A DNA stretch of 64,000 bases from Armatimonadota bacterium (GCA_026003175.1 BPGT01000006.1:100025-164024), one strand, 5' to 3'; positions 17,306 to 26,824 are shown, numbered from the stretch's first letter. Notes: generated by a model not told the origin, from the sequence alone. A program made the numbers and translations.

Positions 17306-18706
17306 CTAGCCCGGAGCACGCGGATGCCCCCGATGCCATTCCGTCTCCTGCTGGAAAACCTGCGCCAGAGCCAGGATTTTCGCTTCCTCGTACGGTGCGC
17401 CGATAATCTCCAGCCCCAGAGGTAAGCCGCTGGCAGTGAAGCCCATCGGCACGGAGATGGAAGGTAAGCCTGTCAGGTTAGCGAAACCGCCGTTGCCACC
17501 CATGTTTACCCACGTCTCGTTCAGACTACGGTCTACCGGTGGCGCACCCTGCAGCAGGGTTGGCGCCATCAGCACGTCGCACCGCTCAAACACTTTCGCC
17601 ATCGCGCGAGAGGCTTCGGCGCGAACACGCATTGCCCGCAGGTAGTCCACCGCCGAGAGTGCCAACCCCGAGAGCAAGCCTGTTACCTGCGACTGGTCTG
17701 CCAGCTCGTTCACCTTACCGCTGCGGATGAGGTTCTCAAATGCAGAGGAGCCTTCCGCCACGATAATGATTTCCGCTGCCTCGTTGTAGGGCAGTTCGGG
17801 TAGTTTCACTTCCTCAAACTCCGCTTTGCGCTTTTGGAATACCTCCAGAGCCGTTGCAAAGCATCGTTCGGCATCGGGTGCGTTGTTCTTCGCGAAGTCC
17901 ACCGGCAACAAGCCGATGCGGAAACGGTGGTTGCGCCACGTGGAGAAGCGATAGCGGAAAGGCATGTCCACGCTCGATGGGTCACGCGGGTCGTGCCCAG
18001 CAATCGCCTGCAAGATGTGGGCGCAGTCTTCCGCACTGCGAGCCATCGGGCCTATCTTATCCATCGTCCATGACAACGCCATTGCCCCATAGCGGCTCAC
18101 CCGTCCGTAGGTTGGGCGCAAGCCAGTCACCCCGCAGAAAGCGGCAGGTACGGTGATGGAACCCCATGTTTCCGTGCCCAATGCAAAGCTCACTGCTCCC
18201 GCCGCGACCGCCGCGCCAGACCCGCTGGAGGAACCGCCTGCCCAGCGTGTCGTGTCCCAGGGGTTCAGGCAGGCTCCCGTCACCGAGGCATGAGCAAACT
18301 CGTAACCCCCTGCGCCCGCCAGCTCGATCATCGCCAACTTGGCGACCAGCACCGCTCCTGCCTTCCGCAGACGCTCGATGACGGTGGCATCGTAGTCCAA
18401 AATCTGGTCGCGGTGAGCAGGGGACCCCCAGCGCGTGGGGATGCTTTTTGTGGCGAAGAGGTCCTTCGCGCCATAAGGAATACCGTGTAGCACGCCACGA
18501 TATTTGCCTGAAGCCATTTCCCGGTCCGCCTGTTGCGCTTGCTGCATGGCAACCTCTTCAGTGATTTCCGCAACGGCGCGCAGGGCGGTCGCGCGTGTGC
18601 GCAGAGCCTGCAGGTAAGCCCGCGTGAGCTCCACCGAAGAGATTTTGCGTGACTTGAGTAGCTTCGCCTGTTCGGTGAGGGTGAGGAACAGCAGGTCGTC
18701 GCTCAT
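17306..18706 (-). CDS. Amidase signature family protein (AspS/GatA-like)
   Basis: 466 residues from MSDDLLFLTLTEQAKLL (GAAAGGAGAAGCG upstream). The Ser-cisSer-Lys triad is visible: Lys in HGIPYGAKDLFATK, then WAGGSSSGSGAAVAAGAVSF and GSITVPAAFCGVTGLRPTYGRVSRYGA. The C-terminus has GLPSISVPMGFTASGLPLGLEI. It hydrolyses amides or C-N bonds. It is not clearly GatA: there is no gatB/gatC nearby, and it is coupled to a small TAT protein gene. Substrate unknown. Confidence 0.85.
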   Translation of the reverse strand: MSDDLLFLTLTEQAKLLKSRKISSVELTRAYLQALRTRATALRAVAEITEEVAMQQAQQADREMASGKYRGVLHGIPYGAKDLFATKSIPTRWGSPAHRDQILDYDATVIERLRKAGAVLVAKLAMIELAGAGGYEFAHASVTGACLNPWDTTRWAGGSSSGSGAAVAAGAVSFALGTETWGSITVPAAFCGVTGLRPTYGRVSRYGAMALSWTMDKIGPMARSAEDCAHILQAIAGHDPRDPSSVDMPFRYRFSTWRNHRFRIGLLPVDFAKNNAPDAERCFATALEVFQKRKAEFEEVKLPELPYNEAAEIIIVAEGSSAFENLIRSGKVNELADQSQVTGLLSGLALSAVDYLRAMRVRAEASRAMAKVFERCDVLMAPTLLQGAPPVDRSLNETWVNMGGNGGFANLTGLPSISVPMGFTASGLPLGLEIIGAPYEEAKILALAQVFQQETEWHRGHPRAPG

Positions 18707-18999
18707 CGCTTCTCCTTTCGTACAGGACGCGGTTGGAACACGAAGGCGGGTTCGGAGCCTTCGGGCAGGGAACAAGCGCGCAGGGATTCCAGCGTCTTCC
18801 GCATCGACTGTACTGTTTCCGCCACCTTTTGAGCCTGCTCAGGAGGCGTTGGTGCAGGCAGCCAGGCATTCACCACTGCTGACACGCTGTCTGTCGACGG
18901 AGCAGATGGTTCCTGTGCCCTGCTGCCCGCAGCCAACGCGATCCCGGAGGTCATCAGTGCGAGATGAAACTGACGTCTGGTCATCAAGGGTTTGCTCAT
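18703..18999 (-). CDS. Small TAT-signal secreted protein
   Basis: 98 residues. MTRRQFHLALMTSGIALAAGSRAQ is a twin-arginine signal; the mature ~70 residues are helical (QKVAETVQSMRKTLESLRAC) with one Cys. The stop overlaps the amidase ATG (ATGA), so they are translationally coupled. Its upstream neighbour, the dockerin-type gene, ends one base before this gene's start. Family not recognised; similar small proteins preceding amidases or oxidoreductases act as export partners, but that is only an analogy. Confidence 0.65.
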   Translation of the reverse strand: MSKPLMTRRQFHLALMTSGIALAAGSRAQEPSAPSTDSVSAVVNAWLPAPTPPEQAQKVAETVQSMRKTLESLRACSLPEGSEPAFVFQPRPVRKEKR

Positions 19000-20334
19000 C
19001 TACTCGTCTCCTATCGCCCCGAAGTTTCTCACCAGGATACCGAAATCGAACAGCGTCACCTCCTCATCGCCGTCCAGGTCGGCTTCAGAGTTCCAGTGAG
19101 CATCGCCGGGCATGCTGCCGAAGGCGGCAACCAGCGCACCGAAATCGAACAGCGTCACCTCATTATCGCCGTCGATATCGCCGTTTGTCAAGGTGAAATC
19201 CACCTGCACATCTTTGTCCAGCGCAACGCCCATCACCGTGCGCCTCAGCCAGTGCAAGCCTTTCGCAGAGAGGTCAAACGTGCCCCACAGCGCGGTCTGG
19301 AACTGGTATTCGCCCGCATCGTTGAGCGCAACGACGTGCGTCTCCAGAGGTGTCGTCTCGCCTGGGGTGCGCACCTCTATCGGTATGTTCATTCCGCCTG
19401 TCGGCGCAGTGTAATCGCCCAGCGTCACCATCCCACTCACCGTACGGTAGCTCGCCGCGCCGCTGGCAGCAATGGTGTAAGTTCCGCTCACGTGCGTGCG
19501 CACTTCGTTCAGCGTGAGGTCAAAGAGCAGGTGAGCCACGTCGCCGGGTGGAAACACCGTCGGCAGATCCATCGCAAACTGCGGGATGGGCTGATTGGGC
19601 GTATCCACATCCGACCAGTCGATGGTATTCACCGAAAGAATGGTGGCGGTATCGCCCTGTATCTCCACCTCGCCTACCAGCGCAAGCGGATTGGGGTTGG
19701 AAGTGGTCTCCAGCACGTACCCTTGCATCTCCGCGTGGATAAACAGCACCACCGTGGGCGCAACAGCAAAAGCGTAGCGGTTCCCACCCAGCGGGGTGAG
19801 TGTGCCCACCGCCGGTTCGCCTACCTGAGTGGCGGTCAGCTGAGTCACCAGAATTTCCCCTACCGGTACGGTGAACCGCCCAGCAGGGTAAGTGGAGGTG
19901 GGGTTGCGCGTGCGAAAGCCATCGGTGGCGAACTCCGCGCTGGCAGGCAGACTCACTGCCCCTGAATGCAGCAGGTCGGAAAAGAAATCGAGCAGCACAA
20001 CCTGCCCCGCTTCAGGGTGCAGCACCATACTGAACGTGCCTGCCGGTTTAGATGCCACGTTACCTTCCACCAAAGGGTTCACCTCTACCGGCACAGGCAC
20101 GTTTTCTGTAGCTCCAAAATTGCCGAACAACCCGGGTTTGGTGCGCGTGCCTGCGGGGTTGGTATTCGGGTCGTAATTGCCGATCAAAGTGCCGCTGGTA
20201 AACGCCTGCAGGGAAACGTTCGCGTTGAGGTCACTATCCGCAGGCGACATCACGAAATCGTACTTGCGCTGTGCGCTGGCAAGAGCGCACAAAAGTACCA
20301 GCAAGCAGGACACAAGCATCGTTCGAAAGCGCAT
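19000..20334 (-). CDS. Secreted protein with C-terminal dockerin-like repeats
   Basis: 444 residues. A signal peptide (MLVSCLLVLLCALASA) is followed by ~300 residues of beta-rich sequence resembling an invasin/adhesin- or cohesin-type surface protein (SVNTIDWSDVDTPNQPI, DLTLNEVRTHVSGTYTI). The last ~65 residues hold two Ca-loop repeats, NGDIDGDNEVTLFDFGALVA and EADLDGDEEVTLFDFGILVR, a dockerin type I pair. In Armatimonadota-like genomes such tails are common and need not mean cellulosomes. Start at 20334 has AAGGAGCGG ten bases upstream. Confidence 0.75.
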   Translation of the reverse strand: MRFRTMLVSCLLVLLCALASAQRKYDFVMSPADSDLNANVSLQAFTSGTLIGNYDPNTNPAGTRTKPGLFGNFGATENVPVPVEVNPLVEGNVASKPAGTFSMVLHPEAGQVVLLDFFSDLLHSGAVSLPASAEFATDGFRTRNPTSTYPAGRFTVPVGEILVTQLTATQVGEPAVGTLTPLGGNRYAFAVAPTVVLFIHAEMQGYVLETTSNPNPLALVGEVEIQGDTATILSVNTIDWSDVDTPNQPIPQFAMDLPTVFPPGDVAHLLFDLTLNEVRTHVSGTYTIAASGAASYRTVSGMVTLGDYTAPTGGMNIPIEVRTPGETTPLETHVVALNDAGEYQFQTALWGTFDLSAKGLHWLRRTVMGVALDKDVQVDFTLTNGDIDGDNEVTLFDFGALVAAFGSMPGDAHWNSEADLDGDEEVTLFDFGILVRNFGAIGDE

Positions 20335-20730
20335 CTGATATCCGCTCCTTTCCGATATCGATATCATCCTCCCGGAGGGCGAGAGCCGTTCATTCTCCCC
20401 AAAATGCCCTCCAGATTCTGGCACGACGGAGCCTGCCCATCGCAAAAGGACCTATATCCATTATCCACGCAAACAGTTTAGCGTACGGCTGCAGAGTCGT
20501 CAATCGGACATCCCCCTCCCGTAAAGGCACGGGTTTTTGCTCGAAACCGCGAATCCTTCGGGGATGAGAGGCACCTTTTCGCCTCGCTTTCCGTATATAC
20601 TGTATGAGCCCTGCTGCAGAGCGGATGGTGTTTGACACCGAGCAGGGCTTTCGGTATACTATCCGACGGTGGTTTTTGCGACAAACCCCATATCTCAGGG
20701 CGCCAACCAAAAGGAGGCATGGCACGTACG
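20335..20730. other. Divergent intergenic region
   Basis: About 400 bases between the dockerin-type and ABC genes, containing the strong rightward promoter at 20633. No further gene or RNA recognised. Confidence 0.6.
20633..20661 (+). promoter_or_regulatory. Consensus sigma70 promoter for the ABC exporter operon
   Basis: Perfect TTGACA, 17 bases, TATACT, about 70 bases before the ABC ATPase start. It is the best host-type promoter in the window. Confidence 0.8.
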
Positions 20731-21663
20731 ATGGAGTCAGCCATCAAGATTGAAGGTCTAACCAAAGAGTACCTGAACAAGACAACCGGTAAAATGGTCC
20801 GCGCGGTGGACGATCTGTATCTGGATGTATACAGGGGAGAAATCTTCGGTTTCTTAGGACCCAACGGCGCGGGCAAAACCACAACTATCAAAATGCTGCT
20901 CGGGCTGATTTTCCCGACAAAGGGAGATGCGTGGATTTTCGGCAAGCCGATTGGCAACGTAAGTGTCAAGAGGCAGATTGCCTATCTACCCGAAAGTCCC
21001 TACTTTTACGAGTATCTCACCGGTCGCCAGGTGCTGGATTTCTACGCCCGACTGTTTGGCATTCCCGCCAGCGAGCGCAAGAGGAAAGTAGATGCCCTGC
21101 TCGATATGGTGGGGCTGTCGCGCGACGGTGACAAGACCCTGCGCAACTATTCCAAGGGAATGTTGCAGCGTATTGGCATCGCCCAGGCGCTTATTAACGA
21201 CCCGGAGCTGCTGTTCCTGGACGAGCCCACATCCGGTCTGGACCCGATGGCGCGTATCGAAATCCGCGACCTGATTATCCGCCTGAAACAGCAGGGCAAG
21301 ACCGTCTTCCTCAGCTCGCACCAGCTGCTAGAGGTGGAGCTCATCTGTGACCGTGTGTCCATCCTCAACCGCGGCAAGCTGCTGAAGGCGGGCAGGCTGG
21401 ACGATCTGTTGCCCAGCGGGCGTGTGGAAATCGTTGCCGAGAACGTTTCGGACGATGGCGTTATCGCCAGGATTCGCGATGCAGGCGGTGTAGTGCAGCG
21501 ACAGGACGGGCGCATCGTCATACAACAGCCGGACGACGCCTCGGTGAACAAAGTGGTAGACATCATCCGCAGCGCGAACGGAGTCATCCGCTCGCTGATT
21601 CCACAGCGACGCACCCTCGAAGAACTCTTCGTTTCCACCATTGAGGAGGTTGAAAAGAGATGA
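20731..21663 (+). CDS. ABC transporter ATP-binding protein (ABC-2 exporter type)
   Basis: 310 residues. Walker A GFLGPNGAGKTTTIK, Q-loop IAYLPESPYFYEYLTG, signature NYSKGMLQRIGIAQAL, Walker B LLFLDEPTSGLDPMA, and H-loop FLSSHQLLEVE. The C-terminal ~90 residues form the extension common in drug/lipid or copper ABC-2 exporters. It works with the permease that overlaps its stop by four bases. Two starts are close together (20719, 20731); the second gives a better distance to AAGGAGG. Confidence 0.9.
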   Translation: MESAIKIEGLTKEYLNKTTGKMVRAVDDLYLDVYRGEIFGFLGPNGAGKTTTIKMLLGLIFPTKGDAWIFGKPIGNVSVKRQIAYLPESPYFYEYLTGRQVLDFYARLFGIPASERKRKVDALLDMVGLSRDGDKTLRNYSKGMLQRIGIAQALINDPELLFLDEPTSGLDPMARIEIRDLIIRLKQQGKTVFLSSHQLLEVELICDRVSILNRGKLLKAGRLDDLLPSGRVEIVAENVSDDGVIARIRDAGGVVQRQDGRIVIQQPDDASVNKVVDIIRSANGVIRSLIPQRRTLEELFVSTIEEVEKR

Positions 21664-22439
21664 CGGCGGTTATGGCAATCGCTTACAACACCGTGCGCGA
21701 GGCGCTGAGCCGGCGTGTGGTGTTGTTGTTCCTGTTTGGGGCACTGGTGCTGATTATCTTGTCGCCCCTGTTCAGCTTCCTCTCCCCACGCGAGGAGCTG
21801 ACCCTACTCAAGAGCCTGGGGCTGGGCGTCATCCAGCTCGCTTCGATGTTTATCTGTATCGTGATGGGCATCTCGTTGATACCCACCGAAATCGAGCGGC
21901 GCACCGTCTACACGGTGTTGTCCAAGCCGGTGCAGCGATATGAGTTCGTGCTGGGCAAGTTCTTAGGCGGCATCCTGACGATGCTGTTCAACATCCTGTT
22001 CATGGGCATCGTCTTCTTCGCAGTGGTCGCCTGGCGCGCTACCCCGAAACAGGCTCTGGACCTCTGGAAGGGCTTCATGATGATTTTCTTCCAGATGAGT
22101 ATTCTGGTGTCGCTGGCGATTTTCTTCTCGGTGTTCCTTACCCCCTTTGTCAACTTCTTTATGTCGTTGGGGATATATATCGTGGGAACGCTCTCCAGCG
22201 TCACCGAGTCGTTGATGAAGGGCGAGAACCGCACCGTCATCCAGAAGGGTATCGGCGCAGTGCTGCACTACCTGTTGCCCCAGTTTGGCAACTTCAACAT
22301 CCAGAACAAGATTATCCACCCCGAAACGCGCATCATCAACGAAGGGGTGTACTACATCCAGAACATCGGCTACGCCATCCTGTATATCGCGGTGTTGCTC
22401 ATCATCGCGGTCATTATCTTTGACCGGCGCGAGGTGTAA
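21660..22439 (+). CDS. ABC-2 type permease
   Basis: 259 residues with six hydrophobic segments, e.g. VVLLFLFGALVLIILSPLF, VIQLASMFICIVMGISLI and YAILYIAVLLIIAVIIF. IPTEIERRTVYTVLSKPVQRYEFVLGKFLGG is the coupling-helix block typical of ABC-2 (NosY/GldF-like) permeases. It pairs with the ATPase upstream as a homodimeric or half-transporter exporter. It is followed after two bases by a TPR-type gene whose product may be a cargo or assembly factor. Confidence 0.88.
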   Translation: MTAVMAIAYNTVREALSRRVVLLFLFGALVLIILSPLFSFLSPREELTLLKSLGLGVIQLASMFICIVMGISLIPTEIERRTVYTVLSKPVQRYEFVLGKFLGGILTMLFNILFMGIVFFAVVAWRATPKQALDLWKGFMMIFFQMSILVSLAIFFSVFLTPFVNFFMSLGIYIVGTLSSVTESLMKGENRTVIQKGIGAVLHYLLPQFGNFNIQNKIIHPETRIINEGVYYIQNIGYAILYIAVLLIIAVIIFDRREV

Positions 22440-22441
22440 CC

Positions 22442-23794
22442 ATGCGACGCACGCAGTTGATACTGGCTATTCTCGTGCTATGGGTGTTGAGCGCAGCACT
22501 GCAGACCGCGATTGACCCCCGGCGCAAACAGTTCGAGCCGAAGGTGCAGGGGCTGTTCGGCAAAATGACCGGCTTGCCCACTGAGTACATCTTCGGCACG
22601 ATGCTGGGCTTCCGCGAAGTGGTGGCGGGTGCGCTGTGGGTACGTGCCGATTCCTTCTTCCATGAGGGCAACTATGATGCCATCCTGCCCATCATCCGGC
22701 TGGTTACGTGGCTGGACCCGCACAACCTGGACGTGTACAGCACCGGTGCGTGGCACATTGGCTACAACTTCACCGACACCGAACAGCGTTCGGACCGACG
22801 CTACCTCTCCGCCGCGCTGAAACTGCTGGAAGAGGGTGTGGAGAACAACCCCGACGTGTACGACATGTACTTCGAGATGGGCTGGATGTGGTACGACAAG
22901 ATTAAACAAGCGCATAACTCCGTACAGTGGTTCCAGAAGGCGTACGAGTTCCCGGACCGCCCGGATGAGTACTCGCCGGGCATTCCGCCTGCTCGAAGGC
23001 ACATGCTCGCGCATGCCTGGGAGAAGGCAGGGCTGATTGACCAGTGCTTGCTCACCTGGCAGGACATCTTGCGCAAGCACGAGCAGTACTATGAGCGGCA
23101 CAAGAAAGAGTACATGGCGAAGGTGCAAATCGATGTGGCTAAGCACAACTATGCTCTCACCGAGCTTCGCCAGTACCGACGCTACCTGAAGCAGCCGCCG
23201 GATACACAGCCGCCTGTCGACGTCAAGTTTGACGTGAAGGTGCGCGTGGTGGAGCCTAAGATTATCGAGGTGTCCGGCACGGTAGACCTGGGTCAATACT
23301 ACGATACCCAGATGCAAAAAATGGACTTCCGTCCTGGGCGCGTGGACGTAGTGCTGCGCGATGAGGGCTACAAGTCGTCCATCCTGCCTACCGATGAGAA
23401 AGAGGCGGGCGAGGTGTGGCGACAGAAGGTGTTTACCTTCGACGTGCCCGACGTAACCATCATGCAGGAGCAGATAGCCATCATCAAGGGCAAATTCAAG
23501 CGCAAAATAGACATGAGCAAGGACCCGATGATGTACAGCTTCAAGGCTCCGCGCTATGTGGTCACGGTGCGCTTCAACCCGCTATACGCCCCGCCGCAAA
23601 CGCAGGACCGCATCGGCTGGCGCGGTGAAGGGCTAACGGACAAGCGGTATCTGCGCGTGGACCAAGTGACCACAGTGGATAAGGACGGCAAGACTTACAC
23701 TGTGCCCGTGCGCCGCGTGCGCAAACATCTGCTGCTCACACGCGAACAGCTGCTGAGCGGCAAGGGCGAAGCAGTAGAATACAGGCTGGAATAG
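22442..23794 (+). CDS. Membrane-anchored TPR-like protein in the ABC exporter operon
   Basis: 450 residues. One N-terminal membrane segment (LILAILVLWVLSAALQTAI) then helical repeats: VVAGALWVRADSFFHEGNYD, LLEEGVENNPDVYDMYFEMG, SVQWFQKAYEFPDRPDEYSP. The second half (from ~residue 255) is beta-rich (VDVKFDVKVRVVEPKIIEVSG). Two bases separate it from the permease, so it is surely co-transcribed. Probably an extracytoplasmic accessory subunit of the exporter; no named family recognised. Confidence 0.65.
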   Translation: MRRTQLILAILVLWVLSAALQTAIDPRRKQFEPKVQGLFGKMTGLPTEYIFGTMLGFREVVAGALWVRADSFFHEGNYDAILPIIRLVTWLDPHNLDVYSTGAWHIGYNFTDTEQRSDRRYLSAALKLLEEGVENNPDVYDMYFEMGWMWYDKIKQAHNSVQWFQKAYEFPDRPDEYSPGIPPARRHMLAHAWEKAGLIDQCLLTWQDILRKHEQYYERHKKEYMAKVQIDVAKHNYALTELRQYRRYLKQPPDTQPPVDVKFDVKVRVVEPKIIEVSGTVDLGQYYDTQMQKMDFRPGRVDVVLRDEGYKSSILPTDEKEAGEVWRQKVFTFDVPDVTIMQEQIAIIKGKFKRKIDMSKDPMMYSFKAPRYVVTVRFNPLYAPPQTQDRIGWRGEGLTDKRYLRVDQVTTVDKDGKTYTVPVRRVRKHLLLTREQLLSGKGEAVEYRLE

Positions 23795-23821
23795 CTCCGC
23801 TCGATGTGTTACAATAGGGAT

Positions 23822-24100
23822 AGAGTAGCCGTGCTAGCCGGGGAGCTAGCGGTGCCCTGTACCCGCAATCCGCTATAGCGGGGGTGAACTCCTGCCCGCG
23901 GTGCCGTCTTGTGGGCAGTGCCTGCGTTGGTGGCGTTGATGGTTGGGCGCTGCGCAACGGTTGACGTGCCAACCCCGCCAGGTCCGGAAGGAAGCAACGG
24001 TCAACACGCTCTCCGTGTGCCGCAGTCCTACCCAGCCGGAGTCAACGGCGCAGGTCGACGCCCGGAAGGCGCGTATCAACGGCAGGTGCACGGCTACTCT
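23822..24100 (+). ncRNA. ffs: Signal recognition particle RNA, long (Alu-containing) form
   Basis: The conserved domain IV core is explicit: GCCAGGTCCGGAAGGAAGCA with its GGAA tetraloop and asymmetric bulge. The ends pair perfectly (GAGTAGCCGTGC near 23823 with GCACGGCTACTC at 24088-24099), giving a ~279-nt RNA with an upstream arm able to form the Alu domain, as in Bacillus and several deep lineages, unlike the 4.5S form of most Proteobacteria. A -10-like TACAAT lies at 23810-23815 and a T-rich stretch follows the 3' end. Confidence 0.93.
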
Positions 24101-24125
24101 ATCACTTCCTGTTTTTGTGTCCAAC

Positions 24126-25133
24126 ATGATGAATGCCGGACGATACCTGTTATTGTGCTTGTGGCTTGCGCTGTCGCTGGTGTCGGTTGCCCGGTCGGCA
24201 GAGCGCGAGGTTCGTTTCCAGAGCGATGGGGTAATACTGGTCGGCACTTTGGTCGTGCCCGACGGAGCCACCACCAAATCCCCCGCCCTGCTGATGATTC
24301 CGGGCAGTGGTGCGGTAGACCGCAACGGCAACGGTGACGGATTAAACACTGACCTCTTTCGCCAACTGGCGCAACGGCTGGCGCAACTGGGCTACGTGAC
24401 ACTGCGTTACGACAAGCGCGGAATCGGCGCCAGCAAGCTACCCGAGAAAGAACAGGACAAAACCTCCCTGTCGCAGCTCGCTCGCGATGCCGTCGCCGCC
24501 TACAACTTCCTGCGCCAGCAGGCAGAGGTGGACCCTCAGCGCGCAGGCGTGCTAGGCTATGAGGACGGCGCGTTGATCGGCATGGCGCTGGCGGGAGAAA
24601 TGGCTGACCCGCCCAAGGTGCTGGTATGTCTCGCACCGCCCGGACGCACGCCCGCCATTATCCTGCGCGAAAACCTGCAACAACGCTGGCGCAGCGAGGG
24701 CATGTCGGCGGACAAGATTCAACGCCGTCTGGGGGATTTCGACGCCGCCATCGCCGCGCTGTACTACCGCTTACCGTTGCCTCCCCTACACGAGGATGTA
24801 GCTCCCTACTTCATGCTGCCCGACCGTCCCTACCTGCAGGAGTTCTACTTCGAGAACCCTGTAGCACGACTGAAGGCGGTGAAAATTCCGGTGCTGCTGC
24901 TGTACGGCGAGATGGATAGAAGGGTTTCGCCCAAACAGGATGGAGAATTGCTGTACCAGCAGGCACGCGGTGCAGGAAACAATAAGGTGGTGTTGAAAGT
25001 ACTTCCTGGCACAGCCCATGCGTTCAAGGTATCCCCAACGGGCGACACGCAGGACGTGTTGACGAACCCGCAGGTTCCCCTCGCGCCCGGGCTGGTGGAC
25101 GCACTCAAGGAATGGCTTTCCGCCAACCTGTAG
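24126..25133 (+). CDS. Alpha/beta hydrolase-fold protein with a replaced nucleophile
   Basis: 335 residues with a signal peptide (YLLLCLWLALSLVSVARSA). Fold marks: ALLMIPGSGAVDRNGNGDG (oxyanion strand), VTLRYDKRGIGASKLPEKEQ, and C-terminal VLLLYGEMDRRVSPKQDGEL and LPGTAHAFKVSPTG (acid and His of the triad). The nucleophile elbow, normally GHSxG, reads GYEDGALIG, with Glu in place of Ser, so classic esterase chemistry looks unlikely. The gene starts right after SRP RNA and ends three bases before dnaX. Confidence 0.75.
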   Translation: MMNAGRYLLLCLWLALSLVSVARSAEREVRFQSDGVILVGTLVVPDGATTKSPALLMIPGSGAVDRNGNGDGLNTDLFRQLAQRLAQLGYVTLRYDKRGIGASKLPEKEQDKTSLSQLARDAVAAYNFLRQQAEVDPQRAGVLGYEDGALIGMALAGEMADPPKVLVCLAPPGRTPAIILRENLQQRWRSEGMSADKIQRRLGDFDAAIAALYYRLPLPPLHEDVAPYFMLPDRPYLQEFYFENPVARLKAVKIPVLLLYGEMDRRVSPKQDGELLYQQARGAGNNKVVLKVLPGTAHAFKVSPTGDTQDVLTNPQVPLAPGLVDALKEWLSANL

Positions 25134-25135
25134 AC

Positions 25136-26824
25136 ATGGCACACATCGCGCTATATAGAAAATACCGTTCGCAGACGTTCGAGGATGTTATCGGGCAGCA
25201 GCACGTGACCCAGACACTGCAAAACGCCATTCGAACGGGCAAGGTCGCTCATGCCTACCTGTTCTGCGGACCGCGCGGCACCGGTAAAACCACCACGGCG
25301 CGTCTGCTGGCTAAAGCGTTGAACTGCGAGCAAGGACCGACCCCCACGCCCTGCGACCGGTGCGCGATGTGTGTGGCTATTCGCGAGGGCAGGGCGGTGG
25401 ATGTGATAGAGATGGATGCCGCATCCGAAACCGGTATCGACGACGTGCGCGAAACCATCATCGAGAACGCTCAGTACATGCCTCAGCAGGCGCGCTATAA
25501 GGTGTATATCATCGACGAGGTACATGACCTTTCCACCAAAGCCTTTGACGCCCTGCTGAAGACGTTGGAAGAACCGCCTGCGCATGTGGTGTTTGTGCTG
25601 GCGACCACCGAGGTACAGCGCGTACCTGTCACCATCCGTTCACGCTGTATCCGTTTTGACTTTCGCCGTGCCTCGCTGGAAGACCTGATGCTGCGTATCA
25701 ACACCGTTCTGGAGCATGAAGGGTTGACCGCTGAGCCGGAGGCGGTGCAGGCGATTGCCCGTGTGGCGGATGGCTCCTTCCGCGATGCATTGAGCCTGTT
25801 AGAGCAGGTGCTGGCATACGCGGGCGGGCATGTGGATTACGAGACGGTGCGCGCGGTGCTGGGCATTGTGGACGAGGAGGCGGTAGGGGCGGTGATTAAC
25901 GCCGCCGCACGCGGTGATGTGGCGAAAGCGCTGACAGCGGCCGACGAGATGTTGCGGCGGGGAAGCAGTGTGCGCACCATTCTGGAGGCGATTGCTCAGC
26001 GCGTGCGTGACCTGCTGTACGCCCGTGTAGGCGCTCTGGACGAGAGCCTCCCGGCGGCGCAGCTGGTCGCACTGAAGGCACAGGCGCAGCATTTCACCCC
26101 TCATGCACTGAGCCGGATGCTGGACATTCTGGTACGTGCCCAGGCGCAGCTGCGCAACGTTCCCCAACAGCGTGTATTACTGGATATGGCAATGGTGCAG
26201 ATAGCCAGCGTCAAACGCGAAGGCGAACAGGGCGTTTCATCTGTCGCCGAGGCACAGAAGGCGATGGCTTCCGCTGTGGAGGTAACAACTATCCCTGCTG
26301 AATCTGCAGTGCAGAAAGAGGGCTCCCTCCCGCCGGCTGCTGTGGCTGCCGAAGAGGCGAAGCCTGAGTTGGCGACCGTAGCATCTGTTCCGGCTGCCAG
26401 TGTTGGCAAACCTTCTTCCCAACCGGCAACTGATGCGCCGGAGCTGCTGAAACTGGTGCAGGCGCGTTGGGAACAGATTATCGCCAGAGTGGCGGAGCGC
26501 AGTCGGGGCGGCGCTGAAGTGCTTCGCGACGCCCGACCGGTGCGTCTGGAAGGGGACAATACAGTGGTCTTGCAGTTTCGCACCGAGTTCTCTTACACGC
26601 AGATACAGTCCGAAAAGCGGCGCCAGTTTGTGGAACAGACCATCTCGCGCGTTCTCGGGGGAAGAGGGGTTACCTTGCGATGCGAACTGTTGCGAACGAA
26701 CACGGCGCCCTCCAACCAGCAGGCATCTGAAGAGGAGCAGGATGCTGAGGATCTGAACGGTGAACAATACGCCCGGGAGGTTGCCCAGACCTTTAACGGT
26801 TACATCGAACCCGAAGGAGGATAA
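25136..26824 (+). CDS. dnaX: DNA polymerase III subunit gamma/tau
   Basis: 562 residues. Clamp-loader AAA+ core: ALYRKYRSQTFEDVIGQQH, Walker A GPRGTGKTTTARLLAKAL, the zinc knuckle C-x9-C-x2-C-x2-C (CEQGPTPTPCDRCAMC), Walker B/DEVH region IIDEVHDLSTKAFDALLKTL, and sensor IRSRCIRFDFRR. The C-terminal ~200 residues are Ala/Glu-rich linker plus a tau-like domain. An alternative ATG at 25112 would add eight residues and overlap the hydrolase. Followed by ebfC and recR, the classic replication-repair trio. Confidence 0.95.
   Translation: MAHIALYRKYRSQTFEDVIGQQHVTQTLQNAIRTGKVAHAYLFCGPRGTGKTTTARLLAKALNCEQGPTPTPCDRCAMCVAIREGRAVDVIEMDAASETGIDDVRETIIENAQYMPQQARYKVYIIDEVHDLSTKAFDALLKTLEEPPAHVVFVLATTEVQRVPVTIRSRCIRFDFRRASLEDLMLRINTVLEHEGLTAEPEAVQAIARVADGSFRDALSLLEQVLAYAGGHVDYETVRAVLGIVDEEAVGAVINAAARGDVAKALTAADEMLRRGSSVRTILEAIAQRVRDLLYARVGALDESLPAAQLVALKAQAQHFTPHALSRMLDILVRAQAQLRNVPQQRVLLDMAMVQIASVKREGEQGVSSVAEAQKAMASAVEVTTIPAESAVQKEGSLPPAAVAAEEAKPELATVASVPAASVGKPSSQPATDAPELLKLVQARWEQIIARVAERSRGGAEVLRDARPVRLEGDNTVVLQFRTEFSYTQIQSEKRRQFVEQTISRVLGGRGVTLRCELLRTNTAPSNQQASEEEQDAEDLNGEQYAREVAQTFNGYIEPEGG

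Noticed and set aside
17306-18706. GatA of the amidotransferase complex
   Set aside because: No gatB/gatC nearby and coupled instead to a TAT-exported small protein.
19000-20334. Dockerin repeats as evidence of a cellulosome
   Set aside because: No cohesin scaffold is visible; isolated dockerin tails are common in non-cellulolytic bacteria.
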